A stretch of 64,000 nt of DNA from Glossina fuscipes (lineage: Eukaryota; Arthropoda; Insecta; Diptera; Glossinidae): assembly GCF_014805625.2 (NCBI RefSeq), contig NW_023998423.1, positions 17,262,156-17,326,155 on the forward strand, read 5' to 3'. Below, in pieces: positions 22,721 through 35,649 of this stretch. Position 1 is the first letter of the stretch. Each line of letters begins with the position of its first letter. The notes under the pieces were generated by a model. The model was not told where the DNA came from and did no database searches. It saw only the letters and a program-made list of their open reading frames with translations. The position numbers were made by a program, and so were the translations under genes.

Positions 22721-24309
22721 TTTTTTATATATTGCATTAGTTTTGATTAGTAATTAGCATAAGATTTACTTCTAAGAGTTAATTGAATTCGACTGTTAAT
22801 TTATTTTAGCTCAATTTCATATGTAAATAAATAATTAAATAAAGCATATACATTCGATTCTTTTTTACTCGATTTTGAAATAACTTGGTTCACCAGAGAA
22901 GAACAACAACTACGCGTTTTTACACTGAAGTTTTCTTTAATTCTAATTTTGACAATGTCTAACAATTATGGGCATACCATGATCAGAAGTTGGTCGATGT
23001 ACGCCCATACGTTTATTAGTTTACTACTTTTTATCTTTATCTCGTTACACTTCGACTTGAATGCAGCATTTCAATATTCGACATTTCTTCTGTGTTAGAG
23101 TAGAGCAGCGAAGGATAGTTAAGAAATTGATTTTTATTCTTAATTCAATTTTAAATGTTTGTATGTCGCATTTATAGATTGAGTTTTCACTGGACATTAA
23201 TTTAAATTTTATTTTTATTTTTTTTTGTGTATTAAAAAGGAATTATGTAATAGGGATTTCATTATTATACTTTTTTTGCACGATTTTTTTGCAGTTGTGA
23301 AACATAACTCCAATTTTACTATATGCCTCCATTATTTTTTTACACGATCTTTTTTGCACGGTTTTCAAAAGAAGATATCTACCGTGCAAAAAAAAGTGTA
23401 TATCTCCCTTTGCTCTTAACATCATCCTTTTCAACGTTTTAAGCAACTTTTACGACAATTCATTACAAACGCAGAATTTACGGAAAATTCCTTTAACTGA
23501 TAGTTTTTAGTAACATGGAAAAAAAGAAAATGCAAAAAAAAAGGAAAATGCGTCCTTTCGTTATTAAATTAAATAGGGCCATGAATAATCAATTGAATAT
23601 TTTTATTATAATCATGAGTTGCTAAGATTGTTGGTTTTTGTTTACGATCTATGGTATTTCGCTATTTGAATTACTATTTTCTTTTCCCTTATGTTGAACG
23701 TATCGTGTATGCCGTTTTTAGTTTTGCTCATTTAAAATGTATTTTAATAACATTGACATGAGAACTTTAAAAAACATGTGCAATATTTTAACTTGAATTT
23801 TTACCAGATAACTCTATTTTTAGCTAACTATAAAAAACGTTCTTCATCTTTATCAGTTCGTTAAATATTTGCCTATTGCTTTAAGAAATGGTATCGAACT
23901 TGAGTGAGGACAGGTGAAATCAGCTGATTTTTATTCTCAATGCTGAAAGTTGATATATGTTAATTTTCACGTCCTCCATGTAACATCTGAACAATTATTT
24001 AACAAATAGAACAATAATTAAAATTGTATCAATGAAGGGTTGAATTACTTAAATTTTTTGGAAAACCTTTTAATTTATCATCCATTGTTGAATTTTATAA
24101 AATTTCAACACAGAAATGTATTGTCGGCTAAAAAAATATTGAAATGATATCAAGGTTGTTTTGTCCCTCTCACTAACTGAGAGAAATGCAACAATACCTA
24201 TTAGGTCGAATATTTACTACAATTTGCGATTAAAATGAAAAACAAGGGAAGTATAAAAGACTATGGCGCACTATTAAATACCTTACATCACCATACAGTT
24301 ACCTATATA
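22721..24309. other. No gene recognised
   Basis: AT-rich sequence with one strong hairpin at 23341-23400, listed separately. No coding block was recognised on either strand. Confidence 0.4.
23341..23400. repeat. Perfect-arm hairpin of about 60 bp
   Basis: The arms at 23349-23362 (CTTTTTTGCACGGT) and 23381-23396 (ACCGTGCAAAAAAAAG) are inverted copies with an 18-bp loop. Outer TACAC and GTGTA extend the stem after a small bulge. Confidence 0.7.
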
Positions 24310-24690
24310 AAGACTTCTTAATCTAATAAGCCTTTTTGTAGGAAGTGGTCGATAAAGTGATCCGATCCGAAGCATGTTCAATAGCTTTCGTCGCTGGAGG
24401 AAAACATGAACACAAGAAAACAAGGCAGATAGACGATCAGACAAATTTAAACCTATTCAGAATGTGAGTCTGAGTAGGCGAGTCTACCTCAGGTCCTTCT
24501 GGGTGTTGCATAAACCGGGCGCAAGTATAATATACCTCTCCAGCATAGATTGTGTAGAACAGAACAGACAAGCACACGGACAGACAAACGTAGATCGGTT
24601 CAGAGTATGACTCTGAGTAGGTGAGTCTACCTCAGCTCCTTCTGAATGTTGCATAAATCCGCGCAAACCTAATATGCACCTGCAAAAGGG
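24310..24690 (-). repeat. Dispersed repeat, family A head, two tandem reverse pieces
   Basis: Read on the minus strand, GCAACACCCAGAAGGACCTG followed by GAGGTAGACTCGCCTACTCA and the GTCTGATCGTC or GTCTGTCCGTG run occurs twice (about 24510-24400 and 24650-24545). Confidence 0.55.
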
Positions 24691-25059
24691 AAACGAAAAT
24701 AGTTGTCTTAATTTTTATGCTTTAACCCTTAAGCGCATGAATTTTTATTTTTAAGAAAAACAAATTGAAATCAACGAGAAAAATAAAAAAAAACTCCTAT
24801 GCCTTTTTCGTTAACTTTCAAAAAAGCACATTGATGCATTTTTTATTTACATCATCATGCAAAGTCGTTCCTCAAGTTCTAGAAATTTACCCCATACTTC
24901 AAACATAAATCTTATTGTAATGCAGGTACATTACATTAGCTACATGATCATTGCGTGGTATCCTTATATAGTGGAATTTTACACCTCAAGCTGTTCAAAA
25001 ATATAGGCCAGTAACTCACCTCGTCTTTTCGTACATCCATAGACGGCGAAAAATGAAAT

Positions 25060-25800
25060 GACCCTCTAGGTTTTTGCGCCTGCTAGGTTTTTCCACACTG
25101 CAAATAGCATAAGCCAAACCATTACGAAATTGTTCAAGATTTTGTAGCTCTTTCTTTGGCACGCCCTTTGCAATGGAGTTTTTTCACAAAGCAAGGTCCG
25201 ATAGATGACAAAATAAGCAGAGGTAGTTTTGGCGGCTCTGCCTCTTATATCATAGCGACCTGAGCGGCTATCCATTAAATCCATTCCCTCCTTGTGCATA
25301 TCAAATTCTTGCATTATTTTTGCACAAAAAATATCAATTTTTAGTCGCTTATCATATCGATAGATAGTTTCTACGATAAGTGAACAACCAAGTAACAATT
25401 TTGGTGTCTTTCCATACCGTCGCTACAAAGGCAACTACTATCAAGGTAAGAAATTTTCTCTTCATAACTTTCCTTAGAAATCGTCATCTTCATGGGATCC
25501 TTCTTATCCGCGAGTTACAATTAGGCATTCTATTCTGCTGTCCAATTCCGATACAATGGGACCCCTTTTTCGACAAATAAAAATTATCAAAGAGCACTAC
25601 GTAATTTCTCATTCTTGGTGTCACTCTGACATTATTATTGAATCCAAAATCTGGCCCATGTGCTAATCTATTTCTTTTGTCTTCTTGCGCGGAATACATC
25701 TCGAATACATAAAACAATGAGCTTGTAGCCGTACTTGTGGGGTTTATTTGACAAATACTGTTTCAGAAAGTGATCTATTTTTGCTAAAGATATTAGGAAG
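25060..25800 (-). mobile_element. piggyBac transposase pseudogene 2
   Basis: Minus-strand blocks in family order are: SNKPHKYGYKLIVLC (about 25760-25715; compare PKKPxKRGFKVW), YVFEMYSAQEDKRN then RMRNYVVLFDNFYLSKKGS with the conserved FDNF aspartate, GQQNRMPNC (compare RxNRLPxC), AFVATVWKDTKIVT (compare VxKWxDxKxVxxLS) and MDLMDSRSGRYDI (compare GVDxxDQxxxxY). At least one frameshift lies between 25490 and 25380, and more upstream. It is less decayed than the copy at 5-6 kb and belongs to a different lineage. Confidence 0.8.
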
Positions 25801-27889
25801 TCTATTATTGGTCTGATTTAATGTAAGATTGCTTTAAATGATCTCTCCGAAGATGTTCTTCATAATATACTTAAAAAGTCGATTCGTAATTAGCTAGTGT
25901 GCAAATTATTCAGCCACATTGTAATTATGTAATAATTGAAACAACATTTAGAGAAGCAATTTAAAAATGATTACAAAAATAACTACAAAGAGATTAATGA
26001 TCAATAGGACTGATTTTGCATATTGATGTGTATTTCTATGACACCAAAAAAACTGCGTTTTTCTTACATAAATTTATCAGTGCATATAAAGACATACCGT
26101 TATCGAGCGAACTCGATATGGAATTTGCGATTTGAGTGAATGGTTCTCGTTAACGATTGCTCGTTATTTGAGATTGTGGTACTCGATAGCATATGGGTAT
26201 TTGCTCGATATCAAATGCAAAATGTCATATTTTAGTTCGAAAACCAACTAACCATCGAAGTTTAAGTAAGATATCGATATGAAATCACATATTTAACCAA
26301 ACTTAAAAAAGTTGCTTAATCTGGGAAACTACAAAAATAACAAAATCAAATAATCAAACTTTGAAAAGCGATAAATAAATTTGGAATTAAGGAACAAATT
26401 TGTATAAAATGCAAAAAGTGGAAATGTAGGGTTACTGGAGAAAAGCAAGTACTTTGGAAAAGTGATCTTCAATACGTGTTTGTCTTCGTTGGATTTTTTT
26501 TTTTTTGTTATACACGCACCCCCCGATACGAAAGCAATCGCGCATCGTCAACCTGAAATACAATCGTATCGTTTTTGTCTTTCATATCGCACGACAGTTC
26601 GACAACGAGAATCATAAACCGGCGCCAGTTTCCAGAATATGCGATCTAATGAATTTTATAAATGGAAAAAAACTTTTTCTAAAGCGCAACACCGTCTATT
26701 ACTTCCTTACAGTATTATGTATAGTAAATGATTTATTTCCAATTACGTATAATCTCTACTCATGACACGTGTAATTAATAAATGAATTTTATTGTAATGT
26801 ATTAAAATTAAAAGTTATTCAATATGTCGTTATTAATTAATTAAAAATATTTAACATTTAAGTTAATTCACACCGACTAATAGTGAGAAGAATAATAGCT
26901 TTGATAAAAAACCTTAGCTTAATCAATATTTTGAATACCCTTCCGCATCATTCGTCCCCAGAACGAATTAAAGACAAATATTATATAGCAAGACATAAGT
27001 CAGACATGATTCAAAACTAGTCATAAACTTCACTTACAGCAGACTTTGTAGAGACGAAATAGAGTATGAAATATATTGACGTTTATGGATGTAGTTCGAC
27101 TTACAATGCACCAAAATTGTGGAATTTAAAAATCTTAGATATATGTGGGATATAAAATTCCGATACGATTTAATTATATATATTCATCGTTTTGTTGTTG
27201 CTATGATTCTTGTAGTCCCATGCATTTCCGAAATAATTAAACATTAATAATTATTAACTTATGCCCTTTTATTATGAAAAAGATATTATATAATATTAAC
27301 CTTGTTTCTTTTTATACCTCAGGGGATCTCGACCTCAATGATTGTGAGTCCTAATAGCAAGTGTAGCAGAGTTTACAACAAAGACGGCAGCCTTAGCTAG
27401 CTACTTGCGCTTTAAAATTTTAATCCTAGAATTTATTTCTCTGAGTCAATTAATAATAACAATAATGAAAATACTTTTTTTTTATTTTAATTTGATCAAT
27501 CACTTAGGCAATGTTCGCTCTACCCATCAGAAGGAAGTCAGGCAAGAAATAGTCGTAGTCTAGTGGTTGCTTGCCACCGCTAAGCCTTTATTGACTGAGC
27601 AATCGCACAACTGTGATCAAAACGCACCGAGATTTGAGACCCTAGAGCACTGTCTTCGTAATTGCGACTATTATCTACTCAACTAGGCGACAGCTGTTGC
27701 ACTATCATCAATACTAAAGTAATGAAGTCGAGATAAACAATCAGAGCCATCTGCAAATTCAAAGTGAAAACGATACCAATCATTTGCACATCCTATATCT
27801 TTCCTTGAAGCCACAACCTACTTATGCTTTTTGCGTACAAAACAAGTGAAAGCACTATAGTGGGCCATGATCCATCATAAAATACCCTA
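25801..27889. other. No gene recognised
   Basis: AT-rich. A plus-strand frame of 86 codons at 26505-26765 has no known motif. A block around 27420 (ATTTATTTCTCTGAGTCAAT) resembles 55860 (ATTTATTTCTCTGGCTAAAT), hinting at another dispersed element. Around 27550 there is a box-A-like string but no box B, so it is not a tRNA. Confidence 0.35.
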
Positions 27890-28310
27890 CACCATTCATA
27901 GACGTACTCATGTAACGACTTTTCAAGTTAAGGCACTATATGGGCAGGGATCGAAAAAGTCATCCGATTCGAATCATTTTCGAAAGCTTTTGTTCTTGGG
28001 CCAAAACACGTCGGTACGCCAAATTTCAACAGATTATCTTAGTTATTGCCACCTGTAGGTTGAAAGGAAATATATTTCGATACCTCAACTCGATGGCCTC
28101 AACTCAAGGCCAAAGGGAGAGAGATTAGTTTAGTTCGATTCAAAAAATGAAGACAGGAAAACAATAAGCACAGACAAGCTTAGATCGATACAGATTCACT
28201 TTGTTTTTTACTTTCAGAAAACAATTCTAAATCGATTGTTATACTAAAATAAAGTGGGTCCATGCCTAGTTCTTGGATGTTGGGATGACAATCCCACAAG
28301 ACTTAATCTA
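27890..28310 (-). repeat. Dispersed repeat, family A fragment
   Basis: It contains the reverse of the TCTGTGC...GTCTTCATT zone (GAAGACAGGAAAACAATAAG, CACAGACAAGCTTAGATCGA) and ends with GTTCTTGGATGTTGGGATGA at its head. Strongly diverged. Confidence 0.4.
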
Positions 28311-29109
28311 ACCTTACATCAGATATGGTGTACGGTGTAGAAATCCCCAGCTATTGACGAACAACATTTTATTTATGACAAAAAGAATCGTCTGAATACT
28401 TTTGTTCGTAACTGTAGCGCTTTCTCTATAATTATGAACAAACGTAACGTAGAACAAATTTAAATTTGAAATCTTGTCTCGCAATCGCTTATACAAAAAC
28501 AAAAAAAAAATGGTTAACTATTTATTATCCTCTCTTCTCGTTCATTATTACGTTTCGCGTATTGTTTACAATTCATATGCAAAAAAATATGTTTACAATC
28601 AGTCTACACGTGTAGACAGACATAGCTACGTTTATTCTCAATGACTTTCATATATTTGTAAATAGCGATTATTTACCGCAATAAATCAAATATGATAATG
28701 AAAATTTTTCTATTAAGCAACGCAATCGTAAACTTTCACTTTTCTCTCTCACAACTATGTATGAGTGTAAGTTTACTCCAATACTATTCTATACATGTGG
28801 TTAGTAATCGAATACTAGCTCAATACAATGTATAGGTTAACACACTTAGTAGGGCATTATATCATAGTTTGTTAAAATATTAAATTAATTAAATAATAAT
28901 TTTTGTGATGAGAAAATTAAACTAATTACAAAGTATAATATATTTTATAATTATTTAAGATAGATATCATGTTTCTTGACACCTGCTACGAGAGGATAGA
29001 GATATACTAAGTAAGTCATGGGATTTGGAAGACATAAAATATTATATCTTAAATGTAAAAGAATCACCTCAGTGTTATCCATAAAGAAAGACAAAAAACA
29101 AAGGGAAAG
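28311..29109. other. No gene recognised
   Basis: AT-rich sequence with no open frame of interest and no repeat that I could match elsewhere in the window. Confidence 0.35.
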
Positions 29110-29880
29110 ACTAAATTTCTATACTCTATAATATTGGGTGGGCGTGGCTGAGTTTTTCTATTCTTTTAGTTTATGAATATTTTGCGGTCTTGTGATTTAT
29201 GAGCAACGAACAAAGTAAAGCAAAGGTGTTGTGAATTTTTGTTACATAGGCGTGTGGGCATTGCGGATATGTGAGACCGATTTAGGTCATTTTCAATATC
29301 TTCATTTCTATGCAGGATAGAATGTTTACGACACATACTACACAGTCAGATGGCACAGGGTAGACGAACAGATAAACGGACAAACAGACGGACACCCTTA
29401 GATGCATTTCAAGTTCGACCTTAATAAAGAATGTGTGTAACTTATAGTTAGGTTTGTGTGTGTAGCTTGCTTTTGAGCGTAGTAAAGATTTTGACGAAAA
29501 AATAAAATTTTGATATAGAGTAGTATTGGATGGGCATGTCCAATTTTTCCCATTTTTCTACAGGTGTTGAAGCATTGACCGTAGAATACACGTTCATATT
29601 TTCATAGTAACGAGCAAACAATCACACTTTTTCTTATTGGAAAACGGAGGTGTTGTCTGTTTACATGGTGCTTTACGTGTGTCCCTTGCCCCACTTGATC
29701 CATTTTTTAAATCAATCTGCTTGCAATAACTTCAAATGAAGCCGCTTTGTTTTGTTTTTGTAGCCAGGATAATATTGACAACAACAACAAACATTGCACT
29801 GGCGGACAGATGGACAAAAAGAGATCAATTTAAAGCTTGATAATGATCAAAAATATATATATATATGTATACTCTATGGG
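29110..29880 (+). repeat. Dispersed repeat, family B
   Basis: Key blocks are TGGGTGGGCGTGGCTGAGTT, GGTTTATGA-like GTTTATGAATATTTTGCGGT, GCGTGTGGGCATTGCGGATA and GACAAACAGACGGACACCCT, with a second diverged unit after 29500 (TGGATGGGCATGTCC). It ends near a TA repeat at 29855. Confidence 0.5.
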
Positions 29881-31536
29881 ATCTCTGCACGTGCGTTCCT
29901 ACGTCCATTTACGATATTAATTTTTATTTACGCAAGTATTGCGATGAAAACGTGAAACTTGTTACTTACATTCGTGGATGAAACTCCGCAAAACAAGCCA
30001 GGATATGATCGAGGCCAGGCTCGATCGCGATCTTAAATCATTCACTTATTAAAGCAATTAAGAACTTCAGATTATGATAAGGAATTCAGCCAATCGGACC
30101 TTTTAGGACAACTTCACTTAACAATTATTTGATATGATGATCAGTATTCAAAACTTGTATCAAGTCGTATATAACTTTCTGAATTATTTATTAGGTTTCC
30201 TTTCGATTAATTTGTTTATTAGCACACTTGAGAATGAACTGAAACTTTTCGCACATTTCTTCGGTCTTTTATAAGATTTTTCATTTTTCATTTCCGATGA
30301 GACCATTAAGTAAATGATAATACCACCAACTGCGTACATTGACTAAGAAGAGTAAGTAAAACAATTTTTCAATTGTTTTGTTAATTATGAAAATAATAAT
30401 TAAAATTTTGTCGAACTTCCAGTTATTCATGGCATACCTTTTCATACATTCGCGTTTACCTTCTGTTATCAAATGTCTGAATTTTTCAGAAGAGTTAAGT
30501 ATTCTATCAAAATTTTAGTGATGGTGTTTAGCGTACATACTTGTTTTTGATGATTTGATGAACCCCTTTCAAAGGGATATAAATAAAAATATTCAAAGGC
30601 ACAAGTAAAAAATCCAATCTAACACATCCATCCAATCATTTGTTAAATGATTTTTATATGATAATATATAGCGATCCTAACATTATCCAATTGCTTCTTA
30701 AATATGGATTAATATTGCAACGAAAGCGGGGTCAGTAAACGGTTCTCATTACAGCTGACGTGACGAAACTCAAAAACGATAAAATTATTCTTTGATTTGG
30801 TTTCACTTTATTTATTTATTTATTAAATAAATCCCGCTGCAGAACAACACAGTCATTAGTCATTAAAATGTAAGCGAGAAAATAGCTTAGTTGTAGTAAA
30901 GAAAAAAATAAGATCAACTTATAATTGATTTGGTTTAATATAAATATAAGCAAAATTCATAAGCTATAGAGTGCCGTTAACTCACTACTTGTGAAAAGGT
31001 ACAGCTTTCAACTCAATATTGAAAGCTACTTTCAAGCTAGCTCGATAACGGGAACCGTAAACCGATTCCGTGTTATTTAAAAACATATAAAGGGAACAAC
31101 CTTGCCACGACGGAATACATATAAACGTTAAGGTCTTCACGATTTCAACATTTAATACCCACTCATTAGCTCTCAAAAAACAAGCAACACATGATTTTAA
31201 GGTCGTGTAAATGAATCAATAGAACATTTACTCTTAACCTTTCTAAAAATAGGCAAAGGGAAGCTAACGAAGGTAAAATCAAGTGCGAGTTGAAAATGGT
31301 GTAATCTGAGACTGGGAGACTTGAAAGCGGTTTATATGTGGTGCCGCACAACGCAATAAATAAAAAGCGGGACTAGCATACGCATCACGATCAATTTGTA
31401 ACATTAGCTTAAGGCATAAAACTTACCGAGCGCATAAAACTCTCTAGCCATCCTTCCCAATTTCCTTTTCCCTGACTAGCGCCGCATTAATACAGCTATA
31501 AGGAGTATGCTCTGTGTTGCTGGTCATAAAAAAAAA
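29881..31536. other. No gene recognised
   Basis: AT-rich. A small inverted repeat (GCTTTCAA...TTGAAAGC) lies at 31006-31028. No conserved coding block. Confidence 0.35.
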
Positions 31537-31546
31537 NNNNNNNNNN
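31537..31546. other. Assembly gap of 10 N inside poly(A)
   Basis: Ten N are flanked by runs of A on both sides. The true length of the A tract, or of missing sequence, is unknown. Any frame reading across it is meaningless. Confidence 0.99.
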
Positions 31547-31564
31547 AAAAAAAAACATATATAT

Positions 31565-31985
31565 TCGATTGTCATCCCAGTCTTTTATACCTACCAAGCA
31601 TCTTGGTTATCAACAAAGAGAAAGAAAGCATGGCCAACGCTTTGTATTTTGTATACAATTGCTACAGAATGACCCACCAAAGCATAGGCAGATATATTTC
31701 GCGTAGTAACGAGCGAAAACTCAGATTTTTTTGTCTTTTGTGTTCTTAGAACCAGTTCTCACTTCACTGCCTGGTATAGTGCGGGCGTGTCCCGCTACCG
31801 ATCTGACTCGTTTTCATTGTCAACTTGCATGCAAGAACTTGCAATGTTTATGCAATATTTGAAAGCGAGATTTTAATTTTTGCGACCAGAAAAATGTTTA
31901 CACAGAAAAGACAGACGGACGGACATCCTTTAAGCGACTCGGAATATATGTAACATCTATAAAATTTATTTTGATTATTGTTAAG
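31565..31985 (+). repeat. Dispersed repeat, family B fragment
   Basis: It shows TCTTTTATACCTACCAAGCA, AGCGAAAACTCAGATTTTTT, GTGCGGGCGTGTCCCGCTAC, then GACAGACGGACGGACATCCT. These have the family-B order as at 6830 and 29110. Confidence 0.5.
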
Positions 31986-34900
31986 CATTGTATATAACAA
32001 AACAATTATGCTCTCCTTCCATCGTTCAATGTTTTTTTTTTTTTTTATAGAAAAGGTTTGGTCTTACCCCCCTTCCATATTATTTACGGGCCAACCTAAT
32101 ACTATATAAGTCTTTAGAGAAAATATTACACAATAGCAGAAGTAGAAAGTAGGTGAAAATTCGATAATAGCTGTAGTAAAGTAAGTGACGATATAATTTA
32201 CTGGTGAACGAACAAGCATAGCACCTGTCTCTCAATAAACAAGAAATTTTATGGATGCTATGCGAATTTTAAAAAGAGAATAAAAGTGCCCAAGAGAATC
32301 AATTCATAAAGATGGTTTCGTTTGCTCTACCATGGAATGCAAGCTGAGAGGTGAAGAAGTGATTGTTGTCAAACACAACAACAAAAACAACAACAATAAA
32401 ATATGTAGGGCGGAGGGCAGTAACTGACCACCCACACTATACCATACTATAAGGGAAAATACTTGGAAAAGAAAAATCGCAGTTGTTTCCTTTCTTTCTC
32501 TTTCTCTTTTTCGTTTTCGTTTTGATTTCTTTTTTTTTTCTTTTTTTTTGTTGGTTTCTTTTTCACCTTTAAAAAGTTCAAAATAAAATACAATATAAAT
32601 TGAATGTCAATTCGAACACAATAGTGAAAAACTTTTTTAAAGTTCATTATCTATAATTAAATTTAAAGTAATGTAAAGTTTACTTAACGAGAGAATGACG
32701 AGGAAAAAAAAATGTATTGCTCTACGCATTTTTATTAAAAGTCTTGGCCGAGCGAAATCCATTATGTCTTCTTTCCTTCGCATTCGTCCGATATTTTACT
32801 TGACATTTATACTAAAGATTTTTCGATTTACACACAAATAACCAAAAAGTCTACTCTTCCGCCTTGAGATGTTATTATTACTATTATTAGTTCAGAGAGA
32901 ATATAGCAGCGCAGCAAAATAGAGTTCATTGTTCTTCTTACGGTACGTTACCGTAATGTACATTATATATATATAGCGACTTTTTTCCATATGAGTTGAT
33001 TGCTTTTATATGCATGCATATGTTTGAATGTGTCTGCTTGTCTGTATGCGTGTGTGAGGGTATTTATGTTCGCGTAAAATTTGTTGAATTTATTTTTATA
33101 TAGACACATATATGTATAAATACATATATATATATATATATATATACATAAGAGTTTGAACGATTGTGTGTCTTGACTTTGTTATGTTGTACATATGTGT
33201 TTCGCGAATACTTCCCATTAAGAAATAAGTAAGAAAGAAGGTTATACTTGCCTTACATATATAACAAATCTTTGGTAGTACCCTCCCCCCCTCTTATCAT
33301 ACTGTTATCCTAGCTTGGTAGATATTTTATCAGTTAGGCGATCAAGACTATTCTTACATTGGCCTTGCGGGGAAAGGTCTACTTGTCTAATCACGACAAT
33401 TCCTACATGGATTGGGTGCACTTGGAAAGACCTACTCTTCTATTTAGAGGTCGCTAGAGGTGGTTTCTAGATTACAACTTTTTTTTTTGATTAACGCCCG
33501 TCACCAAACTGATCCAGATAAATATTAATAATAAATTTTAGATTAATATCTGTTCCCGTTTCCTGAGCATGCTCGGATTCCGATCGTTTTCAACATAGTT
33601 AAAGCACATCATCAGCTATGCCAGACTTCTTTTTCAATTTTTAAGACTGCAAACGGCCTGGTTTTGCCAGCACTTTAAATTTCTCGAGAGTACATAACAA
33701 TCTAAAGCTAGAACTGATTCCTTAATAACGCTGAGGGATTTTTATAATCCCTATCATTCGATGGTGAGTATAAAACATTCATAAGTTAAACTTGGGGAAT
33801 GACTACAACAAGGAGAAGGAAACACGTCAAGATTGCATCTTCCTGTTAATTGTGGTTATAGCAACATTTTTTCAAATTGAAATTGTTAGTAAGACACAAT
33901 CATTTACGCAGCTCTAATGAATCGACTGAATGAATTCAAGGTCATGAACACAACGGCTTAAAAACTTTTCGCTTTTTCGCATTAATTATGGGATTACTTC
34001 TTCGAGCATTTTAGATAAGCGTAGAAGGACGGATGGACAACAAGCAATGACGAATTGATCCAAAATCTTAGACCGATTGAAGATTTAGTTTCATACGCTC
34101 TGGCACTTTATGACCAATCGCTCAGGGGATGTCACCTGTTCATGGTTGCAAAGCAGTCAGAAAGAAGGAGAAAGAGATGGGAAAGAGGCCGTAATTTAGC
34201 GACTGTGTGCACAAACGCTTTTTCCGGTTGAGCACTCACTACAACTACGACTAAAGTAAACCCTGACGCATGAAGTTTTGAACTTGCGAACACAGACTTA
34301 GTCGTCGCGGGTTCTCATGCGCATGTAACAAATACTGCCTGTAGCCAAATGAAAGATGAATTTGTTATACCGATATTCTCGTTTTCGTCGTTATAAACAG
34401 CAAACGGTAGTGAGAAGTATCAAATATCTTTTCTTGTTTCTGCCTTTTCACGTTGACCTTCTATCCGTTTCTTTTTAATCTTCGCAAGAATGCACAAATA
34501 TTTCTATTTTTTATTTTTAATTTTTTATTTTTGTTTTTCTTTTCTTTCTTTCATTTTCTTTAATGCATCTAAAATATAAATTGTCTCCGAAATGGAAGTC
34601 GACTGCACACAAATCCCCTCTCTTGCTCCTTCCTCCGTTAACTATAATCGTCCTCTGTCAAAACTCGCATTGTATTCTCATGTATAGTGGACATCCCCTG
34701 TGGAGTGGTTGATGATAAAAAAAAAAAAAAAAAACAACAAACGGAAAGCGTGGTTTATTCACTACGACACCATTGCATTGAATTGCAAATTCGCATAACA
34801 AACGTGACACCAATGTTCATTTTAATTTCGTTTATGCAGGTAATCACAAAAAAAAAAAAAAAAAAAATATGAAAAGAGAACGCGGAAATTAAATCGTAAC

Positions 34901-35049
34901 GACGAAGACCTGTTGAAAGGATAACACAATCATTGCATGAAATAGTAAAGACTGACACAGAACTTATGAACTTGGGAAAGAGACTATGCAAGTAACGATC
35001 TTTATCTGAAAGGAAAGCCATTCGCCGCTGATTTCTGCGTCGCGTAAGT
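31986..35049. other. No gene recognised
   Basis: AT-rich with pyrimidine tracts (32488-32568), a TA microsatellite at 33125-33147, and poly(A) runs at 34717-34733 and 34848-34867. The segment 34000-34130 has a family-A or B-like AAGGACGGATGGACAA run. No coding block was recognised. Confidence 0.4.
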
Positions 35050-35335
35050 ATTGTTATGCCCTACACAACTTGTGCACAGCACCCAAAACGACTTGAGATA
35101 GACTCATCTTCTACTGATCACTTTCTGAATAAATTCGCTGATTCGATTTAAGTTTGTCTGTCCGCCTGATCTTCTTATTTTTCTATATTCAATCTGCAGG
35201 CAGCTCGCAAATTTTTAAGATATTTTAATTTCAGGGACACACACTACCGAAAAAACGGCTCACTCAGATCGGATCACTTTTTCTATTACTTTCGATATAA
35301 GGTATTTAAGGACGGGCCGTGATCCATTATAGTAA
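35050..35335 (+). repeat. Dispersed repeat, family A head
   Basis: It has TATGCCCTACACAACTTGTG, then CACCCAAAACGACTTGAGAT, then GTTTGTCTGTCCGCCTGATC, then AATCTGCAGGCAGCTCGCAA. The modules are missing. Confidence 0.5.
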
Positions 35336-35649
35336 TGGGTTTAAAAATAAATTGAAAAGAGAAGCACCTTATGGGTGGGTGGCCTAAAAGTTGCACAACA
35401 TACTCTTAGAGCATTGATTGTTAAATAATTACTGTTGCTCTTGTCATATTTTTTGTAAATATCTTGTAAATTTGTAACTAAACAATGCTTTGATATGTGC
35501 ATTCGAATTGTATTACAATTATGCGATATCATGTTACAGTTATGTATTTCTAATGAAGTATGTTTTCCTAAATTTCAATACTTATTTATTAAAGCACACG
35601 CACACACCTACTGGCTAGAAAATCTTGTTAAGCTGCTGATTAGGAATCT

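Noticed and set aside
25380..25580. Plus-strand open frame over piggyBac relic 2
   Set aside because: Antisense to recognisable piggyBac blocks.
27540..27640. tRNA-like or SINE-like box A string (GTAGTCTAGTGGTTGC)
   Set aside because: No box B and no foldable acceptor or T arm follow.
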